Assembly (NCBI RefSeq): GCF_010993745.1
Contig: NZ_WOTN01000001.1
Location: 1,181,235-1,245,234 of the forward strand
From: Fodinicola acaciae
Lineage (GTDB): Bacteria; Actinomycetota; Actinomycetes; Mycobacteriales; HKI-0501
DNA length: 64,000 nucleotides
Direction: 5' to 3'
The notes beneath the pieces were generated by a model that was given only the letters and a program-made list of their open reading frames with translations, made no database searches and was not told the origin of the DNA. The translations under genes were made by a program, and so were the position numbers. Shown here piece after piece: positions 7,279 through 15,365 of the stretch. How positions within the stretch are numbered: the first letter of the stretch is position 1; each line of letters starts with the position of its first letter.

Positions 7279-8883
7279 GTGAGGACATTGACCAGATCCA
7301 TGCGGTCGCTCGCGGCCGTCGCAATGATCCTGCTGGCCGTCGCCGGTGTCATGGTGGCCTCGCCGGCGTACGCCGCGACATTGCCTTGCGACCCGGCCGG
7401 CGTGCAGTCGATCGACGCGGAGCTGGCGGCACAGCTGAGCCCGCAGCTGAACGGACGGATGCGCGGCGGCCTGACGGCCTACCGGATGTCGTGTGCTCGA
7501 GTGGTGACCCAAACCGTACGCGGCCGCGGTTTCTCCGCACGGGCGGCGGCGATCGCGATCACCACGATCATCGTCGAGTCCACCATGGACAACCTGACCA
7601 CCGGAGACGGATCGAGCGTCGGCCTCTACCAGCAGACCGCGTCGTCCTATCCCAACATCAATCGCAACGACCCGGTCGCGGCGACGAACGCCTTTCTCAA
7701 CGAGATGATACGTGTCTATCCCAACAACAGTTGGGAGACCGCTCCGATCGGGGACGTGTGCGCCAACGTCCAGCGGCCGGCGCAACAGTACAGATATCGC
7801 TACGCGCTCGAGGCGCACGATGGCACGTTGATCGCGGACGCATACTGGCAGGGCCAGGTGTCGACGGGTCACCATTTGGTGGTGGGGTCGTCGGCGGATG
7901 GTCGGATGGAGGTTTTTGCTGGTACGGGGTCGGGTGTGTGGCATGCGTATCAGACGGCTGCCGATGGTCCGTGGTCGGATTGGGAGAATATCGGTGGTCC
8001 GGCGAATGCGGCGTTGGCGATCGCCGCGGTGCCGGATGGCCGGTTGGAATTGTTTGCGTTGAACAGTCAGGCGTTCTGGCACACGTACCAGACGGCGCCG
8101 TCGGGGTCGTGGGCTTCGTGGGAGTCCAACTTTGGTGGTGGTGGCTATGACGTTGCTGTCGGTCGTAACAAGTCTGGTCGGCTGGAAGTGGTTGCCAGCA
8201 ATGGTGGCGGTGTTTACCACAAGTACCAGAACACGGACTTGAGCTGGTCAGGCTGGGGATCGCTGACGGGTCCCAATGGGGGAGGCGCCAACGGTAATGC
8301 GCATTTGGCGGCGGCGAGTTCGGCTGATGGTCGTATTGAGATTTTCGCGATGAATGATCAGAGTTTCTTCCACACTTACCAGACCGCGGCCGATGGTGGT
8401 TGGGCGAACTGGGAGAGCGATTTCGGTGGTGGCGGGTCGTATTTGGCGGTTGGTACGAACAAGTCCGGTCGCCTGGAGGTCGCGGCCAGTAACGGCGGTG
8501 GTATCTACCACAAATACCAGAACACCGACTTGAGCTGGTCAGGTTGGGGATCGCTGGTCGGACCGGATGGGGTTGGTGGCAACGGAAACGCCAAGCTCGC
8601 CACCGAGCGGTCCCCGGACGGGCGTATCGAACTCTTCGCCGTGAACAGCCAGGTTTTCGATCACATCTACCAGACCGCCACCGACGGCAACTGGTCGAAC
8701 TGGGAAACCAACTTCGGCGGAGGCGGCAGCGACGTAGCCGTCGGCCACAACAAAACCGGACGACTGGAAGTGGTCGCCAGCAACGGTGGCGGCATCTACC
8801 ACAAATACCAGAACACCGACCTCACCTGGTCCAGCTGGTCCTCACTGGTCGGACCCAACGGCACCGGCGCACCCGGCATTTAG
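7279..8883 (+). CDS. Secreted lysozyme-like protein with the same seven-bladed propeller
   Basis: The 534-residue protein starts at GTG 7279, 10 bases after the upstream stop, with AAGGAGAG at 7267-7274. A signal peptide (about 1-32, ending SPAYA) precedes a helical domain (about 34-195) resembling lysozyme/transglycosylase-like peptidoglycan hydrolases, with a candidate catalytic Glu100 in TTIIVESTMDN and the GLYQQ motif; four cysteines are present. Residues 197-534 are the propeller, identical in translation to the CHAP protein. The two genes form an operon and would deliver two different peptidoglycan-cutting activities with the same sugar-binding or wall-binding module. Enzyme type is inferred from fold-level resemblance. 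Confidence 0.75.
   Translation: MRTLTRSMRSLAAVAMILLAVAGVMVASPAYAATLPCDPAGVQSIDAELAAQLSPQLNGRMRGGLTAYRMSCARVVTQTVRGRGFSARAAAIAITTIIVESTMDNLTTGDGSSVGLYQQTASSYPNINRNDPVAATNAFLNEMIRVYPNNSWETAPIGDVCANVQRPAQQYRYRYALEAHDGTLIADAYWQGQVSTGHHLVVGSSADGRMEVFAGTGSGVWHAYQTAADGPWSDWENIGGPANAALAIAAVPDGRLELFALNSQAFWHTYQTAPSGSWASWESNFGGGGYDVAVGRNKSGRLEVVASNGGGVYHKYQNTDLSWSGWGSLTGPNGGGANGNAHLAAASSADGRIEIFAMNDQSFFHTYQTAADGGWANWESDFGGGGSYLAVGTNKSGRLEVAASNGGGIYHKYQNTDLSWSGWGSLVGPDGVGGNGNAKLATERSPDGRIELFAVNSQVFDHIYQTATDGNWSNWETNFGGGGSDVAVGHNKTGRLEVVASNGGGIYHKYQNTDLTWSSWSSLVGPNGTGAPGI
7867..8879 (+). repeat. Second copy of the 1-kb direct repeat (propeller module)
   Basis: This is the partner of 6252-7264. Identity begins at GGTCACCATTT, immediately after the unrelated linker of the lysozyme-like gene, and ends within the last codons. 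Both copies change composition part-way: the first two thirds use many T-ending and TTG/GGT codons, while the last third is C-rich like the surrounding genes. Confidence 0.9.
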
Positions 8884-8890
8884 TGAAAAC

Positions 8891-8927
8891 GGCGGCACCC
8901 TCGGCGCGATCCGCCGAGGGTGCCGCC
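8891..8927. terminator. Strong bidirectional hairpin terminator
   Basis: GGCGGCACCCTCGGCG (8891-8906) pairs perfectly with 8912-8927 around a 5-nt loop. It lies 8 bp after the stop of the propeller operon and 14 bp from the stop of the convergent cutinase gene, so it can end both transcripts. There is no T-run, as is usual in high-GC genomes. Confidence 0.85.
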
Positions 8928-8940
8928 TGTGCCAGCCGGA

Positions 8941-10134
8941 TCAAGGAGCGATTGACCAGCTCTGCAGATAGCCGGTGTCGACCCGCGACACGTCGGTGAG
9001 TTCGAGCTGCCAGCTGCCGGCGGCCTGGATCGTCGAGGCGTTGACGGCGTACGTGACGTCCAGGTTGACGCGGCCGTCGCTCTCGTCGGGATTCTTGAGC
9101 ACACTGGAAAATCCGCCGGGTCCGTGCAGCGCGATGCGCAGGTCGCCGACGAAACTGTGCTTGACGTGTACGGTCACGGTCGTACGGCTGGAGGCGGCTC
9201 TGGCGCACATTGGCAGGTCGATCGTGCTGGACACGGGTTGACCGGGACCGGCGGCGGTCGCGTCCGGGATGGCCAGTTGGCTGTCGTTGGCCTTCTGGCA
9301 CACCGGTTTGAGCAGCTGGGCGGCGAAAACCGCGCCGAACGCGTTCGGCAGGTTGAGGGTGCCGGCGGTCTCGGCATAGCGGCCGTGGATGGGATTGTTC
9401 AGGATGTTGACGAGCTGGTTGAGGTTGCTGATCGGCGGATAGCTGCCGCTTTCCCACGGCTCGTCCAGAAGCGGCGCCGGCGCGTCGCAGATTCCGTCGC
9501 CATACAGGCAAAGTTCGGTCGTGCGGCCCTGGGCGTCGGCTGGCACCGGCAGCCGCAGGAGCGCACCGGCTCCGTACGGTGCGACGACCTGACCGGTCAA
9601 CAGATCGACGTAGGTGCTGTAGATCGACCCACCGATGCTGAACGGGTTTGCCAGCAACAGCACCGATCCGACCGCGTTCCGCTCGGTCGCGGTCAGCTGC
9701 GAAAGCGCCAACTGGATGACCATCGAACCCTGCGAATAGCCGATCAGACCGATACGTTCCTGTGGACACTGCGCGATTCTGCTGCGGATCAGGTGATAGA
9801 GGTCGTCGCCGCCGTTGCTGGCGGAGTTGACGAAGTTGGTCCAGTTGAAGTCCGGCAGGTCACCGTTGATCCCGGCCGCCGGATAGGGGAGCGAATAGTA
9901 GCCGGTGTTGGCCGGCAGGAGAATCGACGCGGCCTGCGCGTACGCGCCGACCCGTGCGGCCATGCCGTTCCAGCCGTCCATGCCCTCGCCGCTGCCGCGC
10001 ACGCCGACGACCAGATACGGTCCGCACGGCGGCGGAGCCGGATCGGCGGCGGCTGGCCGCGCGGCGGCTGGCACGACGATCAGCACGACGGACAGGCAGA
10101 TCAGGATGGCACGTCGCAGGCGTTTCATGGTCAT
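8941..10134 (-). CDS. Secreted cutinase-family esterase with C-terminal P-domain-like region
   Basis: The 397-residue protein has a signal peptide (about 1-31), a cutinase domain (about 35-270) and a beta-rich C-terminal region (about 285-397) resembling the P-domain of proprotein convertases and bacterial subtilases. Cutinase marks are GYSQGS with Ser134, Asp217 in GDGICD and His250 in NPIHGRY. Cutinases hydrolyse esters of cutin, lipids or cell-envelope acyl chains; actinobacterial members often act on lipids. The start ATG 10134 overlaps the upstream stop as TGATG, so translation is coupled to the geranylgeranyl reductase fusion. It is the last gene of the five-gene operon and its only product with a classic Sec signal. 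Confidence 0.85.
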   Translation of the reverse strand: MTMKRLRRAILICLSVVLIVVPAAARPAAADPAPPPCGPYLVVGVRGSGEGMDGWNGMAARVGAYAQAASILLPANTGYYSLPYPAAGINGDLPDFNWTNFVNSASNGGDDLYHLIRSRIAQCPQERIGLIGYSQGSMVIQLALSQLTATERNAVGSVLLLANPFSIGGSIYSTYVDLLTGQVVAPYGAGALLRLPVPADAQGRTTELCLYGDGICDAPAPLLDEPWESGSYPPISNLNQLVNILNNPIHGRYAETAGTLNLPNAFGAVFAAQLLKPVCQKANDSQLAIPDATAAGPGQPVSSTIDLPMCARAASSRTTVTVHVKHSFVGDLRIALHGPGGFSSVLKNPDESDGRVNLDVTYAVNASTIQAAGSWQLELTDVSRVDTGYLQSWSIAP

Positions 10135-12095
10135 CACCGTTTTCGCTCGGTCAGGTCGGCGCGGACCGTGGCGGCGAAGGCTCGCAGGATGCCGGCCGGA
10201 CGTTCCGGCAGCCCGGCGAGCTGGTCGAGCGCACGGTCGTACGCCTTGGTCATGGCTGTCTCGACGGCCCGGCCGGCAGCTGTGCGGAGTTCGTCGCCGG
10301 CGAGTGCGGCCGCGGTGAGGTGCTGGTTGCCCAGCAGGTCCGGAAAACTGGAGATCCGGTCGGTGAGCAGACCGGCGAGGTCGGTGTCCAGCCGGTTCGG
10401 CTTTCCCCGCAACGCGGCCAGATCCTCGGCGAACAGGAAGGCCCGGCCGCATTCGTATCCGTACTCGCGCAGTGTCTTCGCGGCCTCCGATGGCACCTCG
10501 GCGAGCTCGGCGCCGATCCGGCACGGAAACTCGAAGAGCGAACCGAAAAGCTCGACCGCAGCCGCGTCGTCCGCGCGATCCAGCTGCCTGGTACGCAGCG
10601 CGATCAGCTCTGTCAACCATTCCGCGAACGACCACGAAAACCGCGGTCCGCCGGCGCCGGCGACGAGTTTTGCCGCGACGGCGATGAGAAAGTCGCCGGC
10701 AAGCACTCTGGTGGCGCAGGCCCAGTCGACGCCGCGCGCCGGCCGGCGCGGATCGGCCGGCGCGCCGATGAAGGCCAGCATGGCGAGGCTGGCGAGCTCG
10801 ATGCCGGCCGCGATCGCGGCGGCGTTGGCTGGCGGCGGTCCGCCAGCGCACAGTGTGGCGGCCAGGAACGGCACCGCCGGCCGCAGCTGTTCGCCTTCGC
10901 TGGCGGCGAAAAGCCGCGCGAGAAACGGCCACTCGGTCCGGACAGCCGCGATCTGGATCGCGTCGCAGTTGGCGAGGAATGCCTTGACCAGCAACGAATC
11001 CGCGGCAGGAACGGCAATCCGGTGCCGGCCGCTCAACCGGTCGAGCCCTTCCGGCAGGATCAGCGCACGACGCGCTTTGGTGAAGAAGGTGCCATCGGTG
11101 TGCAGGGTGGCACCGAGCGCCCGCCAGGCCAGGTGATAGCGGCGGCTGGTGTGCCGTGCGGTCTCGAAATATCCGACGTACGCCGCCGTCGTCCGCCGCC
11201 GGTATTCCGCGGCGGCCGCGATCGGATCGTCGGGATGGTCGGCGATGCAGGTGGCCGCTGTCGCGCCACTTTGTGTGGCATAGCTGATGCCTTCGCCAGT
11301 GAACGGATTTGTCAGGCCGGCGGCACCGCCGACCAGCAGTTGTCCATTGTGGACACAGGTGTCCGGGCTGAAGGACGCGTTGACCGGTGCCGATACGACC
11401 GGTCCGATTGGCTCCGCCGAGTCGAAACGCGGATCGGCGTCGCGGATCTCGGCAAGCGTGGCATGGAAAAGGTCGACCGGACGGTGCAATGCGGTGACTG
11501 TCACCGTGCACATGCCGTCCGGTCCGGGCACAATCCGCGCACACGCCATCCGGCCGGTGGTGTCGGTGACGGCCGGCGTGCTGAAATGCAGTGCCGTGCC
11601 GGATCCGAGGTCGACGCCGCGCATCCGCTGGCTGACCGCGATGCCAGGAGGACACACGTGAGCCGCGCCGGTGGCGATCACGACATGACGTGCGTCGACG
11701 GCGAAAACCTCGCCAGCCGCGGCGCGTACGCGCAACCGCTGGTCGACGCGACCGTCGATTTTGGTCGCACCGCTGGCAATCGCGGCCGCCAGCAGCTGCT
11801 CACGGAACGACCGCCAGTCGTACGCGTAGAGGTCGGGTGCGGACAGCGTTCGCCGGCGCTGCGCGCCAAACACCAGCTCGAGGTCGTCGAGGCGGCGCGC
11901 CGCCGAGGTCGACGCACCAGACATCACAAATGCGGCGCCGCTGATCGTCACGTCGTAGTTGGCCGGCGCTCCGTCGTCCACGAGCAGGACGCTCAGGCCA
12001 CGCTGGCTCAGCGTACGAGCGGCTGTCGAGCCGGCCGGTCCGCCGCCGGCAACCAGGACGTCGACCGATCGCCCGGTCACGTCAGCCCGCGCCAT
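10134..12095 (-). CDS. Geranylgeranyl reductase fused to a degenerate polyprenyl synthase domain
   Basis: Residues 10-370 match geranylgeranyl reductase-family flavoproteins: the dinucleotide motif GGGPAG (17-22) and a second FAD motif GGAAGLTNPFTGEGI (about 256-270). Such enzymes reduce double bonds of prenyl chains. Residues about 395-600 read as an isoprenyl diphosphate synthase fold: GEQLRP (401-406) replaces GKxLRP, LASLAMLAFIGAP replaces the segment with the first DDxxD, VLAGDFL is kept, and AFLFAEDLA stands where the second DDxxD should be. The synthase half should therefore be catalytically dead. Start ATG 12095 overlaps the upstream gene by 19 bp; GTG 12080, forming a GTGA overlap, is equally plausible. 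It sits directly after an intact synthase. Confidence 0.82.
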   Translation of the reverse strand: MARADVTGRSVDVLVAGGGPAGSTAARTLSQRGLSVLLVDDGAPANYDVTISGAAFVMSGASTSAARRLDDLELVFGAQRRRTLSAPDLYAYDWRSFREQLLAAAIASGATKIDGRVDQRLRVRAAAGEVFAVDARHVVIATGAAHVCPPGIAVSQRMRGVDLGSGTALHFSTPAVTDTTGRMACARIVPGPDGMCTVTVTALHRPVDLFHATLAEIRDADPRFDSAEPIGPVVSAPVNASFSPDTCVHNGQLLVGGAAGLTNPFTGEGISYATQSGATAATCIADHPDDPIAAAAEYRRRTTAAYVGYFETARHTSRRYHLAWRALGATLHTDGTFFTKARRALILPEGLDRLSGRHRIAVPAADSLLVKAFLANCDAIQIAAVRTEWPFLARLFAASEGEQLRPAVPFLAATLCAGGPPPANAAAIAAGIELASLAMLAFIGAPADPRRPARGVDWACATRVLAGDFLIAVAAKLVAGAGGPRFSWSFAEWLTELIALRTRQLDRADDAAAVELFGSLFEFPCRIGAELAEVPSEAAKTLREYGYECGRAFLFAEDLAALRGKPNRLDTDLAGLLTDRISSFPDLLGNQHLTAAALAGDELRTAAGRAVETAMTKAYDRALDQLAGLPERPAGILRAFAATVRADLTERKR

Positions 12096-12994
12096 TCCAG
12101 CCGCACCACCTCGGCCAACCGGTCGCGCAGGTCCGGATCGGAGAGGCGGTCGAGTTGGTCCAGCGCGGCCCGATGACCGGCGTCGGCCATCACCGTGGCC
12201 GCTCGCAGACCGCCGAGCGAGTCGACCATTGCGCGTACGCCTGGAAGAGAGTCGACGTCGAAGTGCGGATCCAGCAGGAGCGCGGCCAACCGGCCGGATC
12301 GATCCGCGCGCAGCGCGCACAGTGTCGGCGCGCCGAAAAGTCCGAGCAGGTGGTCGGTGCCGGCCGACTTGTCATTGTCCAGGCGAAAATCCAGGGTGTC
12401 GTCGAGGATCTGGAAAGCCGCTCCGAGCCGGAGGCCGAACATGGCCAGGATCGCGATCTGGTCGGCCGGCTGGCCACCGGCCAGACCGCCGAGCTGGCAG
12501 CTGAGCCGGAACAGCTCGCCGGTCTTGTGCCTGATCAGCTCGTCGTAGTCGGCCGGTGAGAAGTCCACGTCGAAGGCACGCTCGACATCGAGCAACTCAC
12601 CGTGCGCGAGATTTGCCATCGCACTGCTGAAAATCTCGTTGACCTGGTCGCCGAGGTCGGCCGCTTCGCGTGCGGCCAGGCCGAAAACCGCCAGCCCGGC
12701 GAGCAGCGCCAGCTCCTCGCCGACAACGGTGTACGCGGCCGGACGCCGCCGCCGGACGGGTGCGCGGTCGACCACGTCGTCGTGCAACAGAGACGCGAGA
12801 TGCACCAGCTCCACCACCGTCGCGGCGCGTACGACGGCCTCCTGGTCGACTGGACCTGCGCAGGCCTGGAGCAGCGTACGCCGCAGCCCTTTTCCCTGTC
12901 TGCTCGCCAAATCCTGGACGACCTGGCGGGCCGGTTGGGCCAGCTCACCGGCGAGCCGGTCGATCCGGTCCGACACCAGGGTCGCGAACGTCAT
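12077..12994 (-). CDS. Polyprenyl diphosphate synthase
   Basis: The 305-residue protein carries all catalytic motifs of trans-isoprenyl diphosphate synthases: GKGLRR (34-39), the first aspartate-rich motif in LLHDDVVDRA (DDVVD 72-76), the KT pair in RHKTGELF, and the second aspartate-rich motif in AFQILDDTLDF (198-202). It should condense isopentenyl diphosphate with an allylic diphosphate, using magnesium. Chain length cannot be set with confidence; the residues before the first motif (VHLASLL) are not bulky aromatics, which allows longer products. It lies 2 bp after the protease gene and overlaps the reductase fusion, so synthesis and reduction of a prenyl chain are probably one pathway. 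Confidence 0.92.
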   Translation of the reverse strand: MTFATLVSDRIDRLAGELAQPARQVVQDLASRQGKGLRRTLLQACAGPVDQEAVVRAATVVELVHLASLLHDDVVDRAPVRRRRPAAYTVVGEELALLAGLAVFGLAAREAADLGDQVNEIFSSAMANLAHGELLDVERAFDVDFSPADYDELIRHKTGELFRLSCQLGGLAGGQPADQIAILAMFGLRLGAAFQILDDTLDFRLDNDKSAGTDHLLGLFGAPTLCALRADRSGRLAALLLDPHFDVDSLPGVRAMVDSLGGLRAATVMADAGHRAALDQLDRLSDPDLRDRLAEVVRLEWRGLT

Positions 12995-12996
12995 CG

Positions 12997-14574
12997 TCAG
13001 AATGCCTCGGCGGGCGAGTGCAGCACGATGTCCGGGTCGGCGGCGAGGATCGAATAGACCTTCCGATAGGTCGCCATGTCGTCCAGATATGCCAGCACCT
13101 GCCGGTAGTTCATCCCGATCGCCGGCCGCAGCACTTCGACGACCAGGGCCCTGGCCGCCGTCGTCTGGGCCGGTGTCGCGCGCAGTTGGATCCCGGTCAG
13201 GGCGGTGACGGCGTCGTTGTAATGCGCCTCGGTGATGACGTATTCAGGACTGTCCGGATTGTTGAGCGCGGACTCCAGAAAGTCGCGGTATTTGTCATAA
13301 AGCGAGTTGGCGTAGGACTTCTCGTTGTCGCTCGCCTCGACTCCCTCGGTCTTCGACCGGATCTGCGCCTCGTTGAGGTAGATCACCTCGATCATCAGCC
13401 GGCCGACCCGGGTCAGCGCGAAGAACTCGTCACGGATCCGGTCGGCGAACTCCGCGGTGGCAGTTGCCGGCAGGTCATACATGTCCGGGACCACCGGAAA
13501 CATGAAGCAACCCGCGACCAGCGTGTAGACCGGCCGGTTGGCGTTTCCTCCGGCGCAGACCACCGAGCCGGAGTCGCCGGACCACCCGAAGTTGGCGATG
13601 TAGTGCACGTTGGTCATGTACATGGCCGGCGGCACACCGGGGATTCCTTCGGTGCCGACCGCCACGGTGAAGTCCAGGCCGCTGATCTTGTTGGCCGTGT
13701 AGGCGGTCGTACGGCCAACCTTGTCGACGTTCATGTCCAGTTGCGCGGTGGCGACCGCGTTGCTGGCCAGCAACTCCACGTTGAGCGCGTTGAGCGTGCG
13801 CGCCATGTCGGTAATGAAGATGCCGCCGTAGGAGTCACCGGCGAACAACACGCCGACCGCCGGATGCGAGCTGGAGATCGGTGGCATCAGTCCGCCGTAG
13901 ATCCCCTTGCTCACCAGCGATTCGTCGACGACCTGCGCGATGCCGCCGTCCACGTTGCCAGGTGCCTGCGGATCGAAGCTGAGCGGCACGAACCGCTTCA
14001 GCCGCGCGATCGTGTTGTTGTCGTCCAAACCGCCGTCGCCGGGCTGGATGATGTGCTGGCCGACCCGGCCGAGGTTGAGGTTGGCGACCACGTGGTTGCA
14101 GGACAGCAGGCAGATCGTCTGGTCGGTCCGATCCCTGACCAGGCAACCGAAAGTGCCGATGCCGAAACCGTCGAGGTTGGCGATGCCGGTGCCTTCGGTG
14201 GCCGGTCTGACCTTCTGCCAGATCGGCATCGGCACCCGCCAGTTCTGGCCGTCGGGGTCCAGCACGCGCAGCTGGTCGGTGCCTTCCGGACGCTGCACGC
14301 TGAAGGGCCCGGCCTCGATGACGTCGACGCCGTACGTCTGACCGGAAATGCTCACCTGGCGCGGCAGCAGGCGCGACCGTGCGACCAGGTTTTGCGGCCT
14401 TTTCTTCGCCACCATCGCGATGACCACCGGTTCGTCGGTGGTTTCGCCGTTCTGCTGGCGATATCCGAGACCGAAGGCGGTGCAGTTGGGATCGGCGCCA
14501 AACCTCGCGCGCAGGCCGTCGCGGCCCTGGCGCAGCGTGGCGCGATGCGCGCGGTCGAACTCCTGCTGGTTCAT
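12997..14574 (-). CDS. Trypsin-like serine protease without signal peptide
   Basis: The 525-residue protein has a chymotrypsin-fold triad in order: His161 in LSCNHVVAN, Asp209 in GNVDGGIAQ and Ser335 in GWSGDSGSVV. The architecture (an N-terminal cap, the protease core, and a helical C-terminal region of about 150 residues) resembles bacterial relatives of the NAL1-type trypsin-like proteases. No Sec or Tat signal is seen, so it should act in the cytoplasm, or leave by another route. It overlaps the upstream Tat-protein gene as ATGA and precedes the polyprenyl synthase by 2 bp, placing it in the prenyl operon. Its substrate is unknown; a neighbouring operon product is an obvious candidate. 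Confidence 0.8.
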   Translation of the reverse strand: MNQQEFDRAHRATLRQGRDGLRARFGADPNCTAFGLGYRQQNGETTDEPVVIAMVAKKRPQNLVARSRLLPRQVSISGQTYGVDVIEAGPFSVQRPEGTDQLRVLDPDGQNWRVPMPIWQKVRPATEGTGIANLDGFGIGTFGCLVRDRTDQTICLLSCNHVVANLNLGRVGQHIIQPGDGGLDDNNTIARLKRFVPLSFDPQAPGNVDGGIAQVVDESLVSKGIYGGLMPPISSSHPAVGVLFAGDSYGGIFITDMARTLNALNVELLASNAVATAQLDMNVDKVGRTTAYTANKISGLDFTVAVGTEGIPGVPPAMYMTNVHYIANFGWSGDSGSVVCAGGNANRPVYTLVAGCFMFPVVPDMYDLPATATAEFADRIRDEFFALTRVGRLMIEVIYLNEAQIRSKTEGVEASDNEKSYANSLYDKYRDFLESALNNPDSPEYVITEAHYNDAVTALTGIQLRATPAQTTAARALVVEVLRPAIGMNYRQVLAYLDDMATYRKVYSILAADPDIVLHSPAEAF

Positions 14575-15101
14575 CGGTGCACCCTTGCCTTGGTGGAAGC
14601 GGAAAGGCGTGCGATCGCGGCCAGCCAGACCTTGGCCAGATCATCGGCGGTCGGCTTGACCTGGCGGGTCACCGTCGCCGCGGCGAGTGCGACCAGTGCG
14701 ATCAGCCCGTCGGTCTTGTCCGGCTCGACCGCTCGCTTGCCGATCGCGGCAAGCATCGTGGCGTCATCGCCGTCCACGAGGCCTTCCTGCAGCAACGAGT
14801 CGGCGGCAGCGCGTACGAGCGCCAGTCGCTGCTCAGGCAGTCCGGCGACCGCGCCAGCCAACCGATCGGCGGTCGCACGGCTCATGGCCGGTCCTGACTC
14901 GCCGAAATCCGGCAGCGGCGCCGGCACTCGCGCGCCGAACGCCGCCACCCGCAACACCATGCGGGTTTGTCGTTCGTCCAATGGCAAATCCGCCGCCTGC
15001 GCGGACTCGCCGGTGGCCAGTACGGCGCCGGAGGCGAGTGCACCGGAGACGGTGAGGAAGGTCCGGCGAGAAAGCTCGCCGCCGGATACGGGGTCGGCCA
15101 C
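14571..15101 (-). CDS. Tat-exported helical protein of unknown function
   Basis: No family is recognised. From GTG 15101, which has AAAGGCGAG shortly upstream, the product is 176 residues. A twin-arginine signal (SRRTFLTVSGALASG, cleavage after ESAQA) is followed by about 135 residues that are predicted helical and rich in Ala, Leu and Arg, with no cysteines. A longer frame back to 15182 exists but adds a basic region with no signal-like character. It is the first gene of the five-gene operon and overlaps the protease by 4 bp. Being folded before export and paired with a protease, it could be a substrate, scaffold or envelope-side partner; this is inference. Confidence 0.6.
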   Translation of the reverse strand: MADPVSGGELSRRTFLTVSGALASGAVLATGESAQAADLPLDERQTRMVLRVAAFGARVPAPLPDFGESGPAMSRATADRLAGAVAGLPEQRLALVRAAADSLLQEGLVDGDDATMLAAIGKRAVEPDKTDGLIALVALAAATVTRQVKPTADDLAKVWLAAIARLSASTKARVHR

Positions 15102-15365
15102 GCCGCTCGCCTTTCGTCGCGGATGACACGCGAAAAATCGCTGTCGGCGGCTGACTCTAAGATCCACATCATCGTGCGTCAAGCAGACTTTTACTTGTAT
15201 GGTCGAAATGTAGCGTTACAGATCCTGACCGCAAGCGGTCGACTGCCTGGCGCAGGAAAGCTGTTTTCGGCAACCGGACCTTGCCCCAGGACGGGCCGCG
15301 CGTGGTCGGCCGCGCCCGACCTTCGTATGATGCGGCAGTCGTCGGGTGAGAGGTGCGGGGACGCC

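Noticed and set aside
8941-11655. One very long minus-strand reading frame of about 900 codons through the cutinase and reductase region
   Set aside because: Only the last 397 codons read as a protein with a signal peptide and cutinase motifs; the rest is the reductase-fusion DNA in another frame.
9124-12176. Long plus-strand frames opposite the prenyl operon
   Set aside because: They lack family motifs and are Arg/Gly/Ala-rich shadows of the real minus-strand genes, as is usual in high-GC DNA.
8941-15101. Hopanoid or carotenoid gene cluster
   Set aside because: Prenyl synthase and a reductase are present, but there is no phytoene/squalene synthase, cyclase or desaturase in the operon.
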